Positions 1-11,238 of a DNA stretch of 64,000 bases are shown piece after piece; positions within the stretch are counted from its first letter, which is position 1; every line of letters begins with the position of its first letter. This DNA is from Priapulus caudatus (Eukaryota > Priapulida > Priapulimorpha > Priapulimorphida > Priapulidae). The stretch spans positions 7,346 to 71,345 of the forward strand of contig NW_014577398.1 of the NCBI RefSeq assembly GCF_000485595.1. The letters run 5' to 3'. The notes below the pieces were generated by a model. It was not told the origin of the DNA. It was given only the letters and a program-made list of their open reading frames with translations, and ran no database searches. The position numbers and the translations under genes were made by a program.

Positions 1-16
1 AAATAATTTTATGGTA

Positions 17-590
17 CTTGCATTAGCAGAATTCTTTGCTCTCTAACAAGACCAACCGGCTTGTCCAATACGATACTCCTAGGCGGAGATATCGGCGTCC
101 TAACTCCCCCACATGGCCAACGCCGCCTCGAATCCACTTCTGCGCTCCTTCACGCCGTTAAAGCATTTCGCTACGGTGGTCCGTCACCGCCTTGGGATCG
201 CCCTGATAATTGATGTCACATGCCCAAATTTGGTACTCTTACTAGCTTGCGTGTAGGACTTAATTAAAACATTGCGGCTCCATCAATGAGGGCATTAGCC
301 GTGCCTAGGAAAGATAATGGAAGATAAGGGCATGGCGATGACCCCCGAAAGTCACCTCCACCCTGCACCGGCACCCGAACTCCATCAAAAATTATAGGCG
401 GACAACGAACGTCTCACGAAGCAACGCTTAGCCGCGTAAGGTTGGGACAGAAGTGGAGTTCGAGGGGCGTTTTGGCATGTGGGACGGGAGGTTTAGGAAG
501 CCGATAGTCTCGCCTAGTGAGTATCGTATGACGAGCGGTTGGCTCTTGTTTTAGAGAGCCAAAGAATTCTGCCTTAATGCAATACATTGA
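17..590. mobile_element. DNA-transposon-like element with long terminal inverted repeats
   Basis: Sequence from about 17 to 165 reappears, diverged and inverted, at about 430-588. Shared blocks include TTGCATTA, GCAGAATTCTTTG, CTCTCTAA, ACGATACTC, TATCGG and CCACTTCTG. Arms of roughly 150 bp around a 260-bp centre suggest a non-autonomous TIR element. The flanks offer only a weak TAC duplication, so the superfamily is not assigned. Confidence 0.6.
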
Positions 591-1378
591 AATTATTATA
601 ACCTCGCAGGCAAAGTAGAATAATGGTGTGAATAGCACTATTTTCCCGTTTATTCGTTGTACAACTCTAGTCATTATTAGCTCTTGATATATACGATATA
701 TATATGGATACATGCAATTTTGGTTGTGTCTTCAGAATAATGCGTTACCGGTTCTCGGTGCGAGATCCGAGGATACAAGATATAGTTTCCCGTTGCCCTA
801 CAGTATTTCATGCCGTTATTCTATCTGATTTTCTCATGTTCTGGTAGCCGTATACTGAGTTTTCATACTGGTATAATAATGGAGAACGTCCCATTAATTA
901 CGTCCCATAAGCCATTTTTACAGTACTATAATGCTATGCACGTCTTAATTTGTGCTCTCATTAGTTATCTGTTATCTATTATCTATATCAAATGTACTTG
1001 GAATCGTGCAATCTCGCGTTTTACGTGTACGTCTATTTATAATATTGAGTTTATAATCTTGTAATTAGTATGTCCACGAGCATGCGCAGTAGCATGCGCG
1101 TTCATGATATGGATTATAATAAATCTACGTTATCTAAAATTTAGATGGTTCTTTTATATATGATGTTTTTGAAGTATTTGAAAGCTGCGTCACAATATTC
1201 CTTTCCAAATCGTTTTAGTTTTCAGTAAAAGGTAAAGTACTATGGTTGCCGTGTTGGGAATCGACCCCTTTACGAAAATAATTAATTGGGTGGCAATATA
1301 AAAAAACGACGTTCTTTATACACGTTTTACTTTTAATACGTTTACCTTTACACAAGTTATATAACAAAAGCAAATAAC

Positions 1379-1446
1379 GACGTGGGATTCGAACCCCGGT
1401 TTCATAGATAGCAGTATAGCGTCCTCACCATTGTACTAACAACACA
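1379..1446 (-). repeat. tRNA-derived SINE-like head, copy A
   Basis: The minus strand reads TAGTACAATGGTGAGG, like a pol III A box, and GGGGTTCGAATCCC, like a B box, at tRNA spacing. The acceptor-stem halves do not pair and the T stem pairs only partly, so it is not a functional tRNA. Confidence 0.6.
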
Positions 1447-2077
1447 TGCACGTAGATGAACGTCGTTTAACGTAGATGAATACGTCATTACGTACATCAC
1501 TTCCTTACTCCCCTCTCGCGGATGGTATCGCTCACGACCAGTCAAGCAAGGAAAAACTTTTGCAGGTAAATGGCCGTATTTCAGCCGAAACTTTTTCACC
1601 CCTCCGGGGCACAAAATTTGAATTTACCTATGATACACGCGCACGCGTGCGTGCAACCATACCCGCGTGTGCGCGCCCGGTCGCGTGTGTGTATGTGTGC
1701 TTGTGTGACTGTAAAAACGCGTATTATAGCCGTATATCCACATTTTGTGCTTCGGGGGGGGGGAGTTGAGGCTGAAAACCAGTCATTTGCATGGCTAACT
1801 TTTCAGCGTGTACCTGATGCCGTGGTCCATACTATCCGCGAGAGGGGGAGAGAAATACTGAGGGGAGGAGGAAGGAAAGAGGAGGGAAAGGAGAGAGGGA
1901 CGGAGGGAGGGAATAATTCAAACGGAGATGTGCACACGCATGCGCAGTACACACGCGCAGACAAACACACGTACGGCACAAACGGCACACATACAGGCAT
2001 GGATGCACATATTCCTTCTAATATAGTTACTTCTCTCGCCTTCTCGCTCACCCTCTCCCTCTCTGTAACCCTCGCCC

Positions 2078-2080
<3 letters not shown>

Positions 2081-2173
<93 letters not shown>
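2081..2173. repeat. CA dinucleotide array
   Basis: About 46 uninterrupted CA units followed by CG-rich sequence, in segmental copy A. Confidence 0.98.
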
Positions 2174-2175
<2 letters not shown>

Positions 2176-2244
2176 GCGCGCGTGCGCATACACACACTAA
2201 CTAAAAAAAATAAGATAGCTTATTATTATTATTATTATTAATCA

Positions 2245-4780
2245 GCGTGATAGTGGCAATCAATGAGAGCGAGACATAAGGGAATTAGCATGTGAAGAAT
2301 GCGTGTGCGTGTCCGCTTATCGAGGATATGTCGGCAAGAACCCTTCTGCTCCACATTAGCTGGACACATTCCTTTTCAGAGTTCCTTGATAGGCTGGTGA
2401 AGCTATGTGGCAAGATGACGGTGTGGTCTGTACTCGGTATATTATGTAGAGAAGCGGACACGCCTGTGATCCGTCAGGCAATTTGATTGGCATTGATTGG
2501 CATTGCAATTTTTAGCTATATATGGCTATAGATTCTTTTTGTTTGTGCACAGCAGCGTGCGTGCGGTGTACTTGTGTGTTGCAGAGGAGCATATGAACGG
2601 CATTTACAGGAAGTTATTGGCGATAATAGGAGAAAGGTAGTAGATAAACATTAAGACTGGTCGTAAATACATTTCGTGTTTATTTACCATTATTTTTCTA
2701 TTGAAACGTTCTAAGTGCTTGCATTGGATTTTCGCCAAACCTAAGCGATGGAGAATTTATAAACGTACATTATTCTCAGCAGATGTAGATGTCTTTGTGC
2801 TGGTCATAGCATATTGTCTCGATGATGTCAAAAGAAATCTAGAAGCAGTCAGTCTAAACAGCTCCGATGACTAAAGAAAACTGAAGCATTGTCAGCCTTT
2901 CATAGATTCTCTGGAGCAGCCAAAACTGGGAAAAGGCAAAATTTTCTAGAAAAGGCAAGACAACTTGGCTAAACATCTATGGGGAAACTGGGGACTATGT
3001 CATGAAGGTTTTGGCGGTGCTATTTGATGATGTAGACGTTACCGAAGATGTACCATCTACATTAGTTACATTTATATACATTTATACATTTTATTATACA
3101 TTTATAAAATGTGTGACTCGTTTGTGATGAACAGTTAGTCTTATGTATCTTCTACTAATAATACAAAGGAAGAAGAAGAAGATACATTCATACCAGCTGT
3201 TCATCACGAAGGAGCCACACATCTTATGCGGAGACCTCTGTTTGTACAGAACCCCATGTGATAATAAGTATGACTCCCAGATTTAGTTATTCTATAGCGT
3301 AAAGCGCCGAGAGTGGCAATGTTTCAAGATGGGAAACATATATACAAGTACATACGGTAACAATATATATTGTAAAAAAGTTTAAAATCTTATGAGTAGG
3401 TCTCAGGGGAGATATAGTGATCCACTAGATGGCGCATGAATACGAAACTCCGAACAGAGCACGTATATCAATATATTGATATAATAACAGGAATGTATAA
3501 TATAGAGTTATCTCCATATTATACACTCTTGAGAATAATGTTATGTCTTGACATACGTTCGCTGCTCCGAACTCGCTTTAAAAGGTATCGCTCTTTCGGC
3601 TGTGGGCGCCACCATCCAATGCCTTAGGAAATGCCATGTTAACTTTTAACATCCTAGCGCCATCTAGTGTAAACAATAATTATAAAGTTCGCATATATGG
3701 AATAACCCAAAATGTTAACATCGGATTTCATCACGATGTGCCGGGCCTCTCTCTCGCGAGATCTCTCGCATTTAATAGACACGTGAACAGCGGAACCCGT
3801 GTAGGACGTTTACGCATTTGCGGTACGGAAAAAATAGACGCTAGACTGTCTTTTATTATACGCATTACCCTTCCACGACCTTCTTGTCCATGTGTGTTTG
3901 TGATCGAAATTTTTGACTGTGATAAATTGAAAGGCTCATAATTAGAAGTAAAACGAACCTGACGTAAGTTAATGCAGTATCGCGCGGACAGCGAAATTGC
4001 TCGTTGTTTAATGCGTATAATAAAAGACAGTCTATGTGTATGTAATCTACGGGCAGTATTAATATATAGCTATTCATATTCAGTCGCAATAGGCCTAGAC
4101 ATGTAAAGGAATTAAAAAATGGTTTTGTGGCGACTTCGAACGTTAATGCAGTAGCTAACAATTACTATTAACCGCGATTTATTGAAGGGGAATAATGATC
4201 AAAATGTTTATTCACGCTTTACTAATGTACTTAAAATTATATATAATAATAATAACGCATATCATAATTACAGTAGAGTGGTAATTTTTTCCAGTGCCAA
4301 TCGTCTCGTAAACTGATGAATGTGCAACGGAGACGGGGAATCTATACGGCAAAAGGGTTTCATGCAACGATTGAGTGGTTATCGGCCCTAGCGGCCCAGC
4401 CACGTACCAAGGAGCAGCAAAGTTACATATACACACCTGAAGCTGGCTCGTGTTTGGAAAATGCTATTCTTACTGAATAGACAGCGTGTTAAGTGGAACG
4501 TTTCCTTGTAGACAGCTCTCCGACATGGTGAAATATTTACGTATGACCGACGACTACGTTCATTAAACGCCATGAGCGTGTTTTCAACACAACATAGGTA
4601 TTCTCCTTAGAATGATGTAAGGTTCATAATATTTATTTATTTTGCTGTCATTTAATTAATGTCATTAACTAATAGCTAATTAATTAAATTGTTAGTGTAC
4701 GTGTTGGTAGGGGTTGGTAGTAACAAGCTATAATCCGGTAATGTAAGCTGTGCTTAGAAACGTAGATTGACGGATAAGCA
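2245..4780. other. Intergenic stretch with no gene found
   Basis: AT-rich sequence with only short spurious frames. The one structured item is an imperfect hairpin with 44-45-nt arms at 3109-3222. Confidence 0.5.
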
Positions 4781-4789
4781 GTTAGGTAG

Positions 4790-5300
4790 ATGGATGGATG
4801 GATGGATGGATGGATGGATGGATGGATGGATGGATGGATGGATGAACGGATGGATGGATGGATGGATGATGATGGATGGAAATGGCCATTGAATGGGGAT
4901 GAGGATGGATGGAGCGATGCATATGATGGATGGAGATGGAGAGGATGGCGATGGATGGATGGATGGATGGTGGATTGGAATGGGTGGATGGCATGGATGA
5001 ATGGATGGATGGATAGCTAGCCTAGGTGGTATGGATAGATGCGGTAGAAAGTCTAGAGTGATATTTATGGTAGATGGGATGAGGATCATGGATTGAGATG
5101 AGGATACTGGATAGAGGATACATGGATAGATGGATTCATGGATAGATGGATACATGGATGATGGGATACATGGAGTATAAGATCGATAGATTAGATGTAC
5201 TATGCGATACGATAGGATATTATGGATAGATGGATAGAGTTACTGAAGATGGAACATTAGATGAATGGATAGATAGGTAGCGAATAAGACAGATGGATGG
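4790..5300. repeat. GATG tetranucleotide array and degenerate derivatives
   Basis: Pure GATG units at 4792-4868 decay into GATGGATA-type sequence to about 5300. Frames in both directions (MDGW or HPSI repeats) are artefacts of the array. Confidence 0.95.
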
Positions 5301-5561
5301 ATGCGTGGATAGGTTGATATGTGGATATATATATATATATATATGGATACATGCAATTTTGGTTAGTGTCTTCAGAATAATGCGTACGAGTTCTTCGGTG
5401 CCGCATGGGATACAGGATATAGTCTCCGTTGCTCCTACAGTATTTCATTCGATATTTCCATTCTGATTTTCCTCATTGTCTGGTAGCCGTATACTGAGTT
5501 TTCATTACTGTATAATATGGAGAACGTCCATTAATTACGCTCCATTAGCGTTTTTACAGTA

Positions 5562-6598
5562 GGGGGAGACCGGGGACAATCTGTAACACGGGGCAAACTT
5601 GTAAACAGCAGGCCTCATTCCTCAGTAGAAAACGTGCTATATGTATACGCTTCTTCACACGCATGCACATTTTCATTGCCCCACATGTTGTCTAGAGGTC
5701 AGGCAGGCTTACGCCATCGCTGGCGAACATTTGACAGCCAAACATCTGTTTTTTTTGCAGCCGTAAGTTTAAATCTCGAACTACCTAATTGTTTTTCTTT
5801 CTGGACAAATATGTACTTGAGCTATCGGGACCTATCATTTGTATATCATAAAAAATAATGTTTTTAGGCCTGTATTTGGCTAAAAGCTTTCATTGCGAAT
5901 ACAATGGCTAATAATCAAAAACAGCCCCCAAATTATGCCGTCTCCTCAGGGCAAATGTAACAACGTTGTTACAATTGCCATTCTTGCATGCTATAACATA
6001 CATTATTGTTTTACAAAATGTGTTTTGTTACAAGTGCAAACAGTAGCCTATCTTATAGCTCAGACATGAGAACTACATAACTTTGAATTAATGGCGTCTG
6101 CTAAATATTGTCTTGTTCATTAAGGCAATTTAAGTACGCCTATTTATATATTTTTATTCATATGTAAATGAGGTCAAGCATTTTGTCAATTAGTTTTCTA
6201 TTAAAAATTATTCAAGGGTTATTGTGGTTCTATAAATTGATGTTTAAATTGTTGAAAATTCTGTCCAACGTCGTCACCTTTATAAAAAAAAATATAAAAA
6301 CTTTTCTGAAGCGATACTGATTTTGTTGCGTCAATTGTATGTGTTACAATTGCCCCATTTAGTGTGTTTTACAATTGCCCCCGTGTTTGTGGGCAATTGT
6401 AACACTCTGACTTCCAGTGTTTTGAAATGATAATGGCTTCGAAAATAAGCTTGTTTTACCTAACCCAAACCTAGTCATTATTTCAAGCCAAGATATGCAT
6501 CTTTAATTTCATATACCTTGAAGTAAGTATTAACTATAATAAAGTATGTTATGTCAGATTTGGAAAAAAAAAGTGTTACACATTGTCCCCGGTCTCCC
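5562..6598. mobile_element. Non-autonomous TIR transposon flanked by TA
   Basis: Starts GGGGGAGACCGGGGACAAT and ends with the inverse ATTGTCCCCGGTCTCCC, flanked by TA on both sides. The paralogous site in copy A (about 924-925) is uninterrupted with a single TA, which proves insertion and a TA target duplication. Inner repeats of CAATTGCCC and GTAACAACGTTGTTAC are present. No transposase frame is visible. A TA target fits the Tc1/mariner-type group but other TA-targeting families exist. Confidence 0.85.
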
Positions 6599-7060
6599 TA
6601 CTATAATACTATGTACGTCTTAATTTGTGCTCTCATTAGTTAACTGTTATCATATTATCTATGTCAAATGTACTTGAAATCGTGCAATCTCGCGTTTTAC
6701 GTGTACGTCTATTTATAATATTGAGTTTATAAGCTTTGTAATTACGTATGTCCACGAGCATGCGGAGTGAGCATGCGCGTTCATGATATGGATTATAATA
6801 AATCTACGTTATCTAAAATTTAGGATGGTTATATGACATGTTTTTGAAGTATTTGAAAGCTGCGTCACAATATTCCTTTTTCCAAATCGCGTTGTTGTTT
6901 CGCAGTAAAGGTAAAGTACTATGGTTGCGAGTGTGGGAATCGACCCCCCTTTACGAAATAATTAATTGGGTGGCCAATATAAAAAAACGACGCTTCTTAT
7001 ACAGGTTTTTACTTTTAATACGTTTACCTTTACACAAGTTATATAACAAAAGCAAATAAC

Positions 7061-7127
7061 GACGTGGGATTCGAAACCCTGGTTTCATAGGATAGCAGTA
7101 TATCGTCTTAACCACTGTACTAACAAA
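7061..7127 (-). repeat. tRNA-derived SINE-like head, copy B
   Basis: The minus strand has TAGTACAGTGGTTAAGAC (A-box-like) and GGGTTTCGAATCCC (B-box-like, with one extra T). It is slightly more tRNA-like in the D arm than copy A but also lacks a pairing acceptor stem. Confidence 0.6.
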
Positions 7128-7781
7128 CACATACACGTAGATGAACGTCGTTTAAACGTAGATGAATATGTCATTACGTACATCACTTCCTTATTCCCCT
7201 CTCGCGGATGGTATCGCCACGGACCAGTCAAGCATGGAAAAACGTTTGCAGGTAAATGGCCGTATTTTCAGACCGAAATTTTCACCCCTCCGAGGCACAA
7301 AATTTGAATTTACGCCTATTATACACGCGCACGCGTGCGTGCAACCATACCCGCACGTGCCGCGCGCCCGTCGCGTGTATGTATGTGTGGCTTGTGTGAC
7401 TTTAAAAAAACGCGTATTATAGCCGTATATCCACATTTGTGCTTTGGGGGGCGGGAACGTTGAGGTTGAAAACCAGTCATTTGCGATGGCTAACTTTTCA
7501 GCGTGTACCTGATGCCTGTGGTCGATACTATCGCTGAGAGGGGAGAGAAATACCGAGGGGAGCGAGGAAGGAAAGAGGAGGAAAGGAGAGAGGGACGGAG
7601 GGAGGAAATGATTCAAACGGAGATGTGCACACGCATGCGCAGTACACACGCGCAGACAAACACACGTACGGCACAAACGGCACACATACAGGCATGGATG
7701 CACATATTTCTTCTAATATAGTTACTTCTCTTGCCTTCTCGCTCCAACCTCTCTCTCTCTGTGACCCTCACCCCCTCACAC

Positions 7782-7821
<40 letters not shown>

Positions 7822-7953
7822 ACACACACACCACACACACGCGCGCGCGCGCTCGCCGCGCGCGCGCGCCTCTCTCTCTCACACAATATTTCTCTTCACG
7901 CACGCACGCACACATGCACGTATGCATGCACGCACGCACGTACGCACACACAT

Positions 7954-8009
<56 letters not shown>

Positions 8010-8119
8010 CACTCTCTTTCTCTGTCTCTCTAGTCCACGAGCATGCGCAGTAGCATGCGCATTTAGGACATGGTTTATAATAATCTACGTTAACTTAAAT
8101 TTACATGGTTATTTTACTA

Positions 8120-11106
8120 TAACCGATACAAACGCGCTGTCTTCTTTAATAACTGCAATAAAACCAATGAACCAACAGAGCTTTATTTTACCACCAACTT
8201 ATTTTTGCCTTTCTTTGTAAGTGTATATCCGTAGAAGCACTATAAGATACAGACTCGTACACAGCGACGAGAAGAGAGATGCAGATTGTAAAATGAGACA
8301 AGAATGAAGAGCTACCTTCCATCCACCGTCTTTCGACTACACGTACAAACACGCACATGTTCTGTATTTGTAATCCTGTATATATATATATATTGTTTAC
8401 TTATTTGTAATAAAAGTACGTGATCATTATACTCTCAATTACATGGTTATCAATCTTTAAATTGACTACGTCACGAATTTTCTATGGTAAAATTTGTAAA
8501 ATGTTTGTTGCCATTTTTTTTACATTAAAAGTAAGAACTAACGGGACTAAACGTATCGTCAAATTCTTACCTGATAAGATTGTTTCTCAACTAGTTAAAA
8601 ACCTGGACGATTTGATATTAGTGTTCCTGACATTAATTGCTTTCTATGGGCTATGTATGCGTCACGAGTGTATGTTCACATCGAACAATATAGTAAAATA
8701 AGAAGTATAATGCAGCAATTTAACCATAAAAAGTGAACAAAATTACTTATATTTTGTGAAAAAATGGATTTTTTTTTTACTATTTACGGTGACGTAATCA
8801 CTTTAAGTGTCGTCCTCGTAGACTCGTAAATGCACTTTTTTGGTAAAAAATACATCTATATTGATAGACACCAGAGTTTTTATATTGCGGCGTCATTTTT
8901 AGCAGCCGAGGTATTGCGTAAATTAGTACTAGGTATGTTAATGTTTTCAAAAATTGGGTTTACAAATCTAAAACGGCACGAAAATACACAACTTGACGAT
9001 GTCGTGTGTATTGTTTCACAGGTGGAAAACAAAGGTAAGAAAATATGGGAGGGGTTACATAGAAATACAGTTTTATTTTTGTTTTCAACTCTACATTCAC
9101 AACCACAGCAGAATCCATTGCAAATAAGATGCAAGCAAAATATAATGGCTATTAAAAATCACTGACAAATATGGCAAAATACCTGCTCCAGTTTTTAAAT
9201 GCATCGAGTTTTATAACCACATCCATATACAACTTTCCACTTCGGCAGCATCATCAGCTGCAAACCAAGACGACTGTTTCGGGGCATCTTTGCAGAACAG
9301 TCTTTCTATCTTGGCGCCCCAGCAGCGATATATCCCGTCGCCACCAGCTGCAGAATGTGATCAGTTCTATATACGCTACTAAACACACTGATTTCATTTC
9401 CATATGATGAATTAGGGCAACAGATCGCTAATAAAAACCACTTGCTGCGACAGTGTATATAGTATTATAAATACGCGGTGTTATAAATTTACAAGCAATA
9501 AATAAAATTGAAGTAAACTATTCGGTATACTATAGAGATGTAGGTGCATTGCCATATTCGCAGTTAGCTCTGGGTACATTTGATCGAGAATTCAATAAAT
9601 TATCACTGCTGCAATAAACTCAATATGTAGCAGAAAACAAAGTCCATAATTTGTGTAAAATGACTAGCAAATACTACACGATAAGCATAGCTGACTTCTT
9701 AATAATTAAGATATGCTTTGGCACAGTTTTTTTGCACCGTTCCAAACGATCTTTTTTTCAAAAAATTGTCACGTCGGCGTTTTCAGACAGCAGTTCTACA
9801 ATCCTTTGTAAAAAACGGGAAAAATACACAGCATCTGGCTGCACGACTAGTTTCCGCTCATCGAGTTTTCTTCTAGCTGCAAGTTTTTACTCCTTTCAAA
9901 TCGCTGCTGGCATGTACGTGTCTTGAAACAGGGAAAATGCAAACGGCACAGCAGAAAACGCGAGGGAGATGCTCACATTTTCGCAAGCAACAAAGCAGCC
10001 TGCTATAGCCCACTAACAAAATCGGTCAATCACAATCAGAAATTACAATCACCCTAAATCCTGGCTAGCAGGTTTAAACACATGTAGGAGACAACACAAA
10101 ACGCCTATAGTCACAGTATATGTGGTTTCCTCTAGCTTTCTACTAGCGTGCTGCTACAAACGTGAGGTGAATATACTGCCACTGCGTTCACCAAAAAGGT
10201 GTTGGGGCCGATAGACTAGATTCGCAATTTTCAGCAGTCCTGTTGAACAGCGACACTGGGCCATAGTCTTCTCATCAGAAATTACAATTACAGTCCGAGA
10301 GAATGCAGTACTAGACCTAGACCACAGTTAAAGCAACACACACTGTCTATAAACCCAATAGCACAAATACGCAAACGCTACAAAGCCTGCAAGCGAATTT
10401 TACTGGATTATTCAGAAATACTTTTTGTTTTACGCTTTAAAAACTTCAGCTATTTTCAAGTCGATAGCATTTCAGGGTAGCACTATCACTATCTGTGAGG
10501 GATCTGCCCAGTTGTACCCTTGAATGAATGATACCATCAAAAACCTGCGACATCATTCCGGAACAACGCAAGATGTCCTAGCAGATACCTAGTGAAGACT
10601 AGCCATGCCTATTCTAATTAACAGAATTCTAGCGTAAAAATACAACAGCAGATGTGACTAAACTAGCGACAAAACGACTGGTATCCCGATCGACTGGTTC
10701 ACGAGCAGCGGCGGCTCTTGTCCTTGAGGCTTTACACAACAATGTACATCTCATCGAGGTCATCCGACAACCTGAAAGACATCCATGCAGAGCTAAATAC
10801 AACGTGACCATTACACGTATACGTAACGTAGGGCTTTGCCAGACTACGTTAAAACCACACTGTCAATGAATCGTGAAAGGGATACGTTTTTACTAATATT
10901 TTACTGCTTACTACTTATAACTGGTAAACAAAATAAACTAATCCATAATATGCGGTGAATTCAAAATTTCCCATGACAATAAAGCTGGCAATTCAATAGT
11001 TATTCTTATATGGCCACTTGCTAACAGCAAAGACTACGAAAAAAATGTAGAATAAACGAAAAGCATATTTTATGCCATCATTGTGTCACCTACCTTTTTA
11101 CAGACA
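8120..11106. other. Presumed 3' UTR and intergenic DNA downstream of the gene
   Basis: No open frame here looks like a protein; the longest (8830-9165, plus strand) has no recognisable motif. On the minus strand I find no AATAAA between 11106 and about 9080, so the 3' end of the transcript cannot be placed. At 11330-11390, inside the last intron, there are short AT and GA microsatellites. Confidence 0.5.
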
Positions 11107-11238
11107 TTAATCGAAGCCAGACATGACACTATCTACACTGGAGGCACGTGTGAGTGAGCCAAAGGCATGTAGAAGGTCATAATTTCTTGTAGCAGACTCT
11201 TTGCGACAAAGGTTGTACTCTTGTGCAAAGATTCGCAG
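11107..11238 (-). CDS. unc-89: C-terminal tail exon with stop codon
   Basis: 132-bp last coding exon, phase-0 acceptor at 11239-11240, stop TAA at 11107-11109. It follows the PK2 exon ending SFFTNK and starts LRIFAQEYNLCRKESATRNY, which resembles the regulatory helix after MLCK-family kinases. It ends in a Ser-rich stretch (RASSVDSVMSGFD). If this intron were not spliced, reading would run on to a stop at 11414, which I consider intron read-through. Confidence 0.85.
   Translation of the reverse strand: MRIFAQEYNLCRKESATRNYDLLHAFGSLTRASSVDSVMSGFD

Larger units (their letters stand above)
690..2240. repeat. Segmental repeat copy A (paralogue of 5327-8110)
   Basis: Colinear with copy B over its whole length with many small substitutions and indels. 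It contains the intact target site of the element inserted in copy B (CAGTACTATAAT at 921-932), a tRNA-like SINE head near 1379-1445 and a CA array near the end. Open frames within it, including a poly-His-like one, are products of the CA array. Confidence 0.8.
5327..8110. repeat. Segmental repeat copy B (with insertion 5562-6598)
   Basis: Second copy of the segment at 690-2240, interrupted by a 1,037-bp TIR element. It carries the same tRNA-like head (7061-7126) and CA arrays (7776-7838, 7938-8008). The block around CACGAGCATGCG occurs at both 6752 and 8037 within this copy, so it may be bounded by direct repeats. Confidence 0.75.

Noticed and set aside
1379-1446. Functional tRNA gene on the minus strand
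   Set aside because: A- and B-box-like motifs are present, but the acceptor and T stems do not pair and the sequence is repeated with a constant non-tRNA tail; a SINE head fits better.
1570-2241. 223-residue plus-strand open frame with a long His-Thr repeat
   Set aside because: The length comes from a CA dinucleotide array in a repeated segment; there is no domain and the sister copy does not keep the frame.
4754-5155. Open frames with MDGW or HPSI repeats on both strands
   Set aside because: A GATG array is open in several frames on both strands.
8830-9165. 111-residue plus-strand open frame downstream of the kinase gene
   Set aside because: No recognisable motif, AT-rich codons, no splice or start context of note; expected by chance at this base composition.
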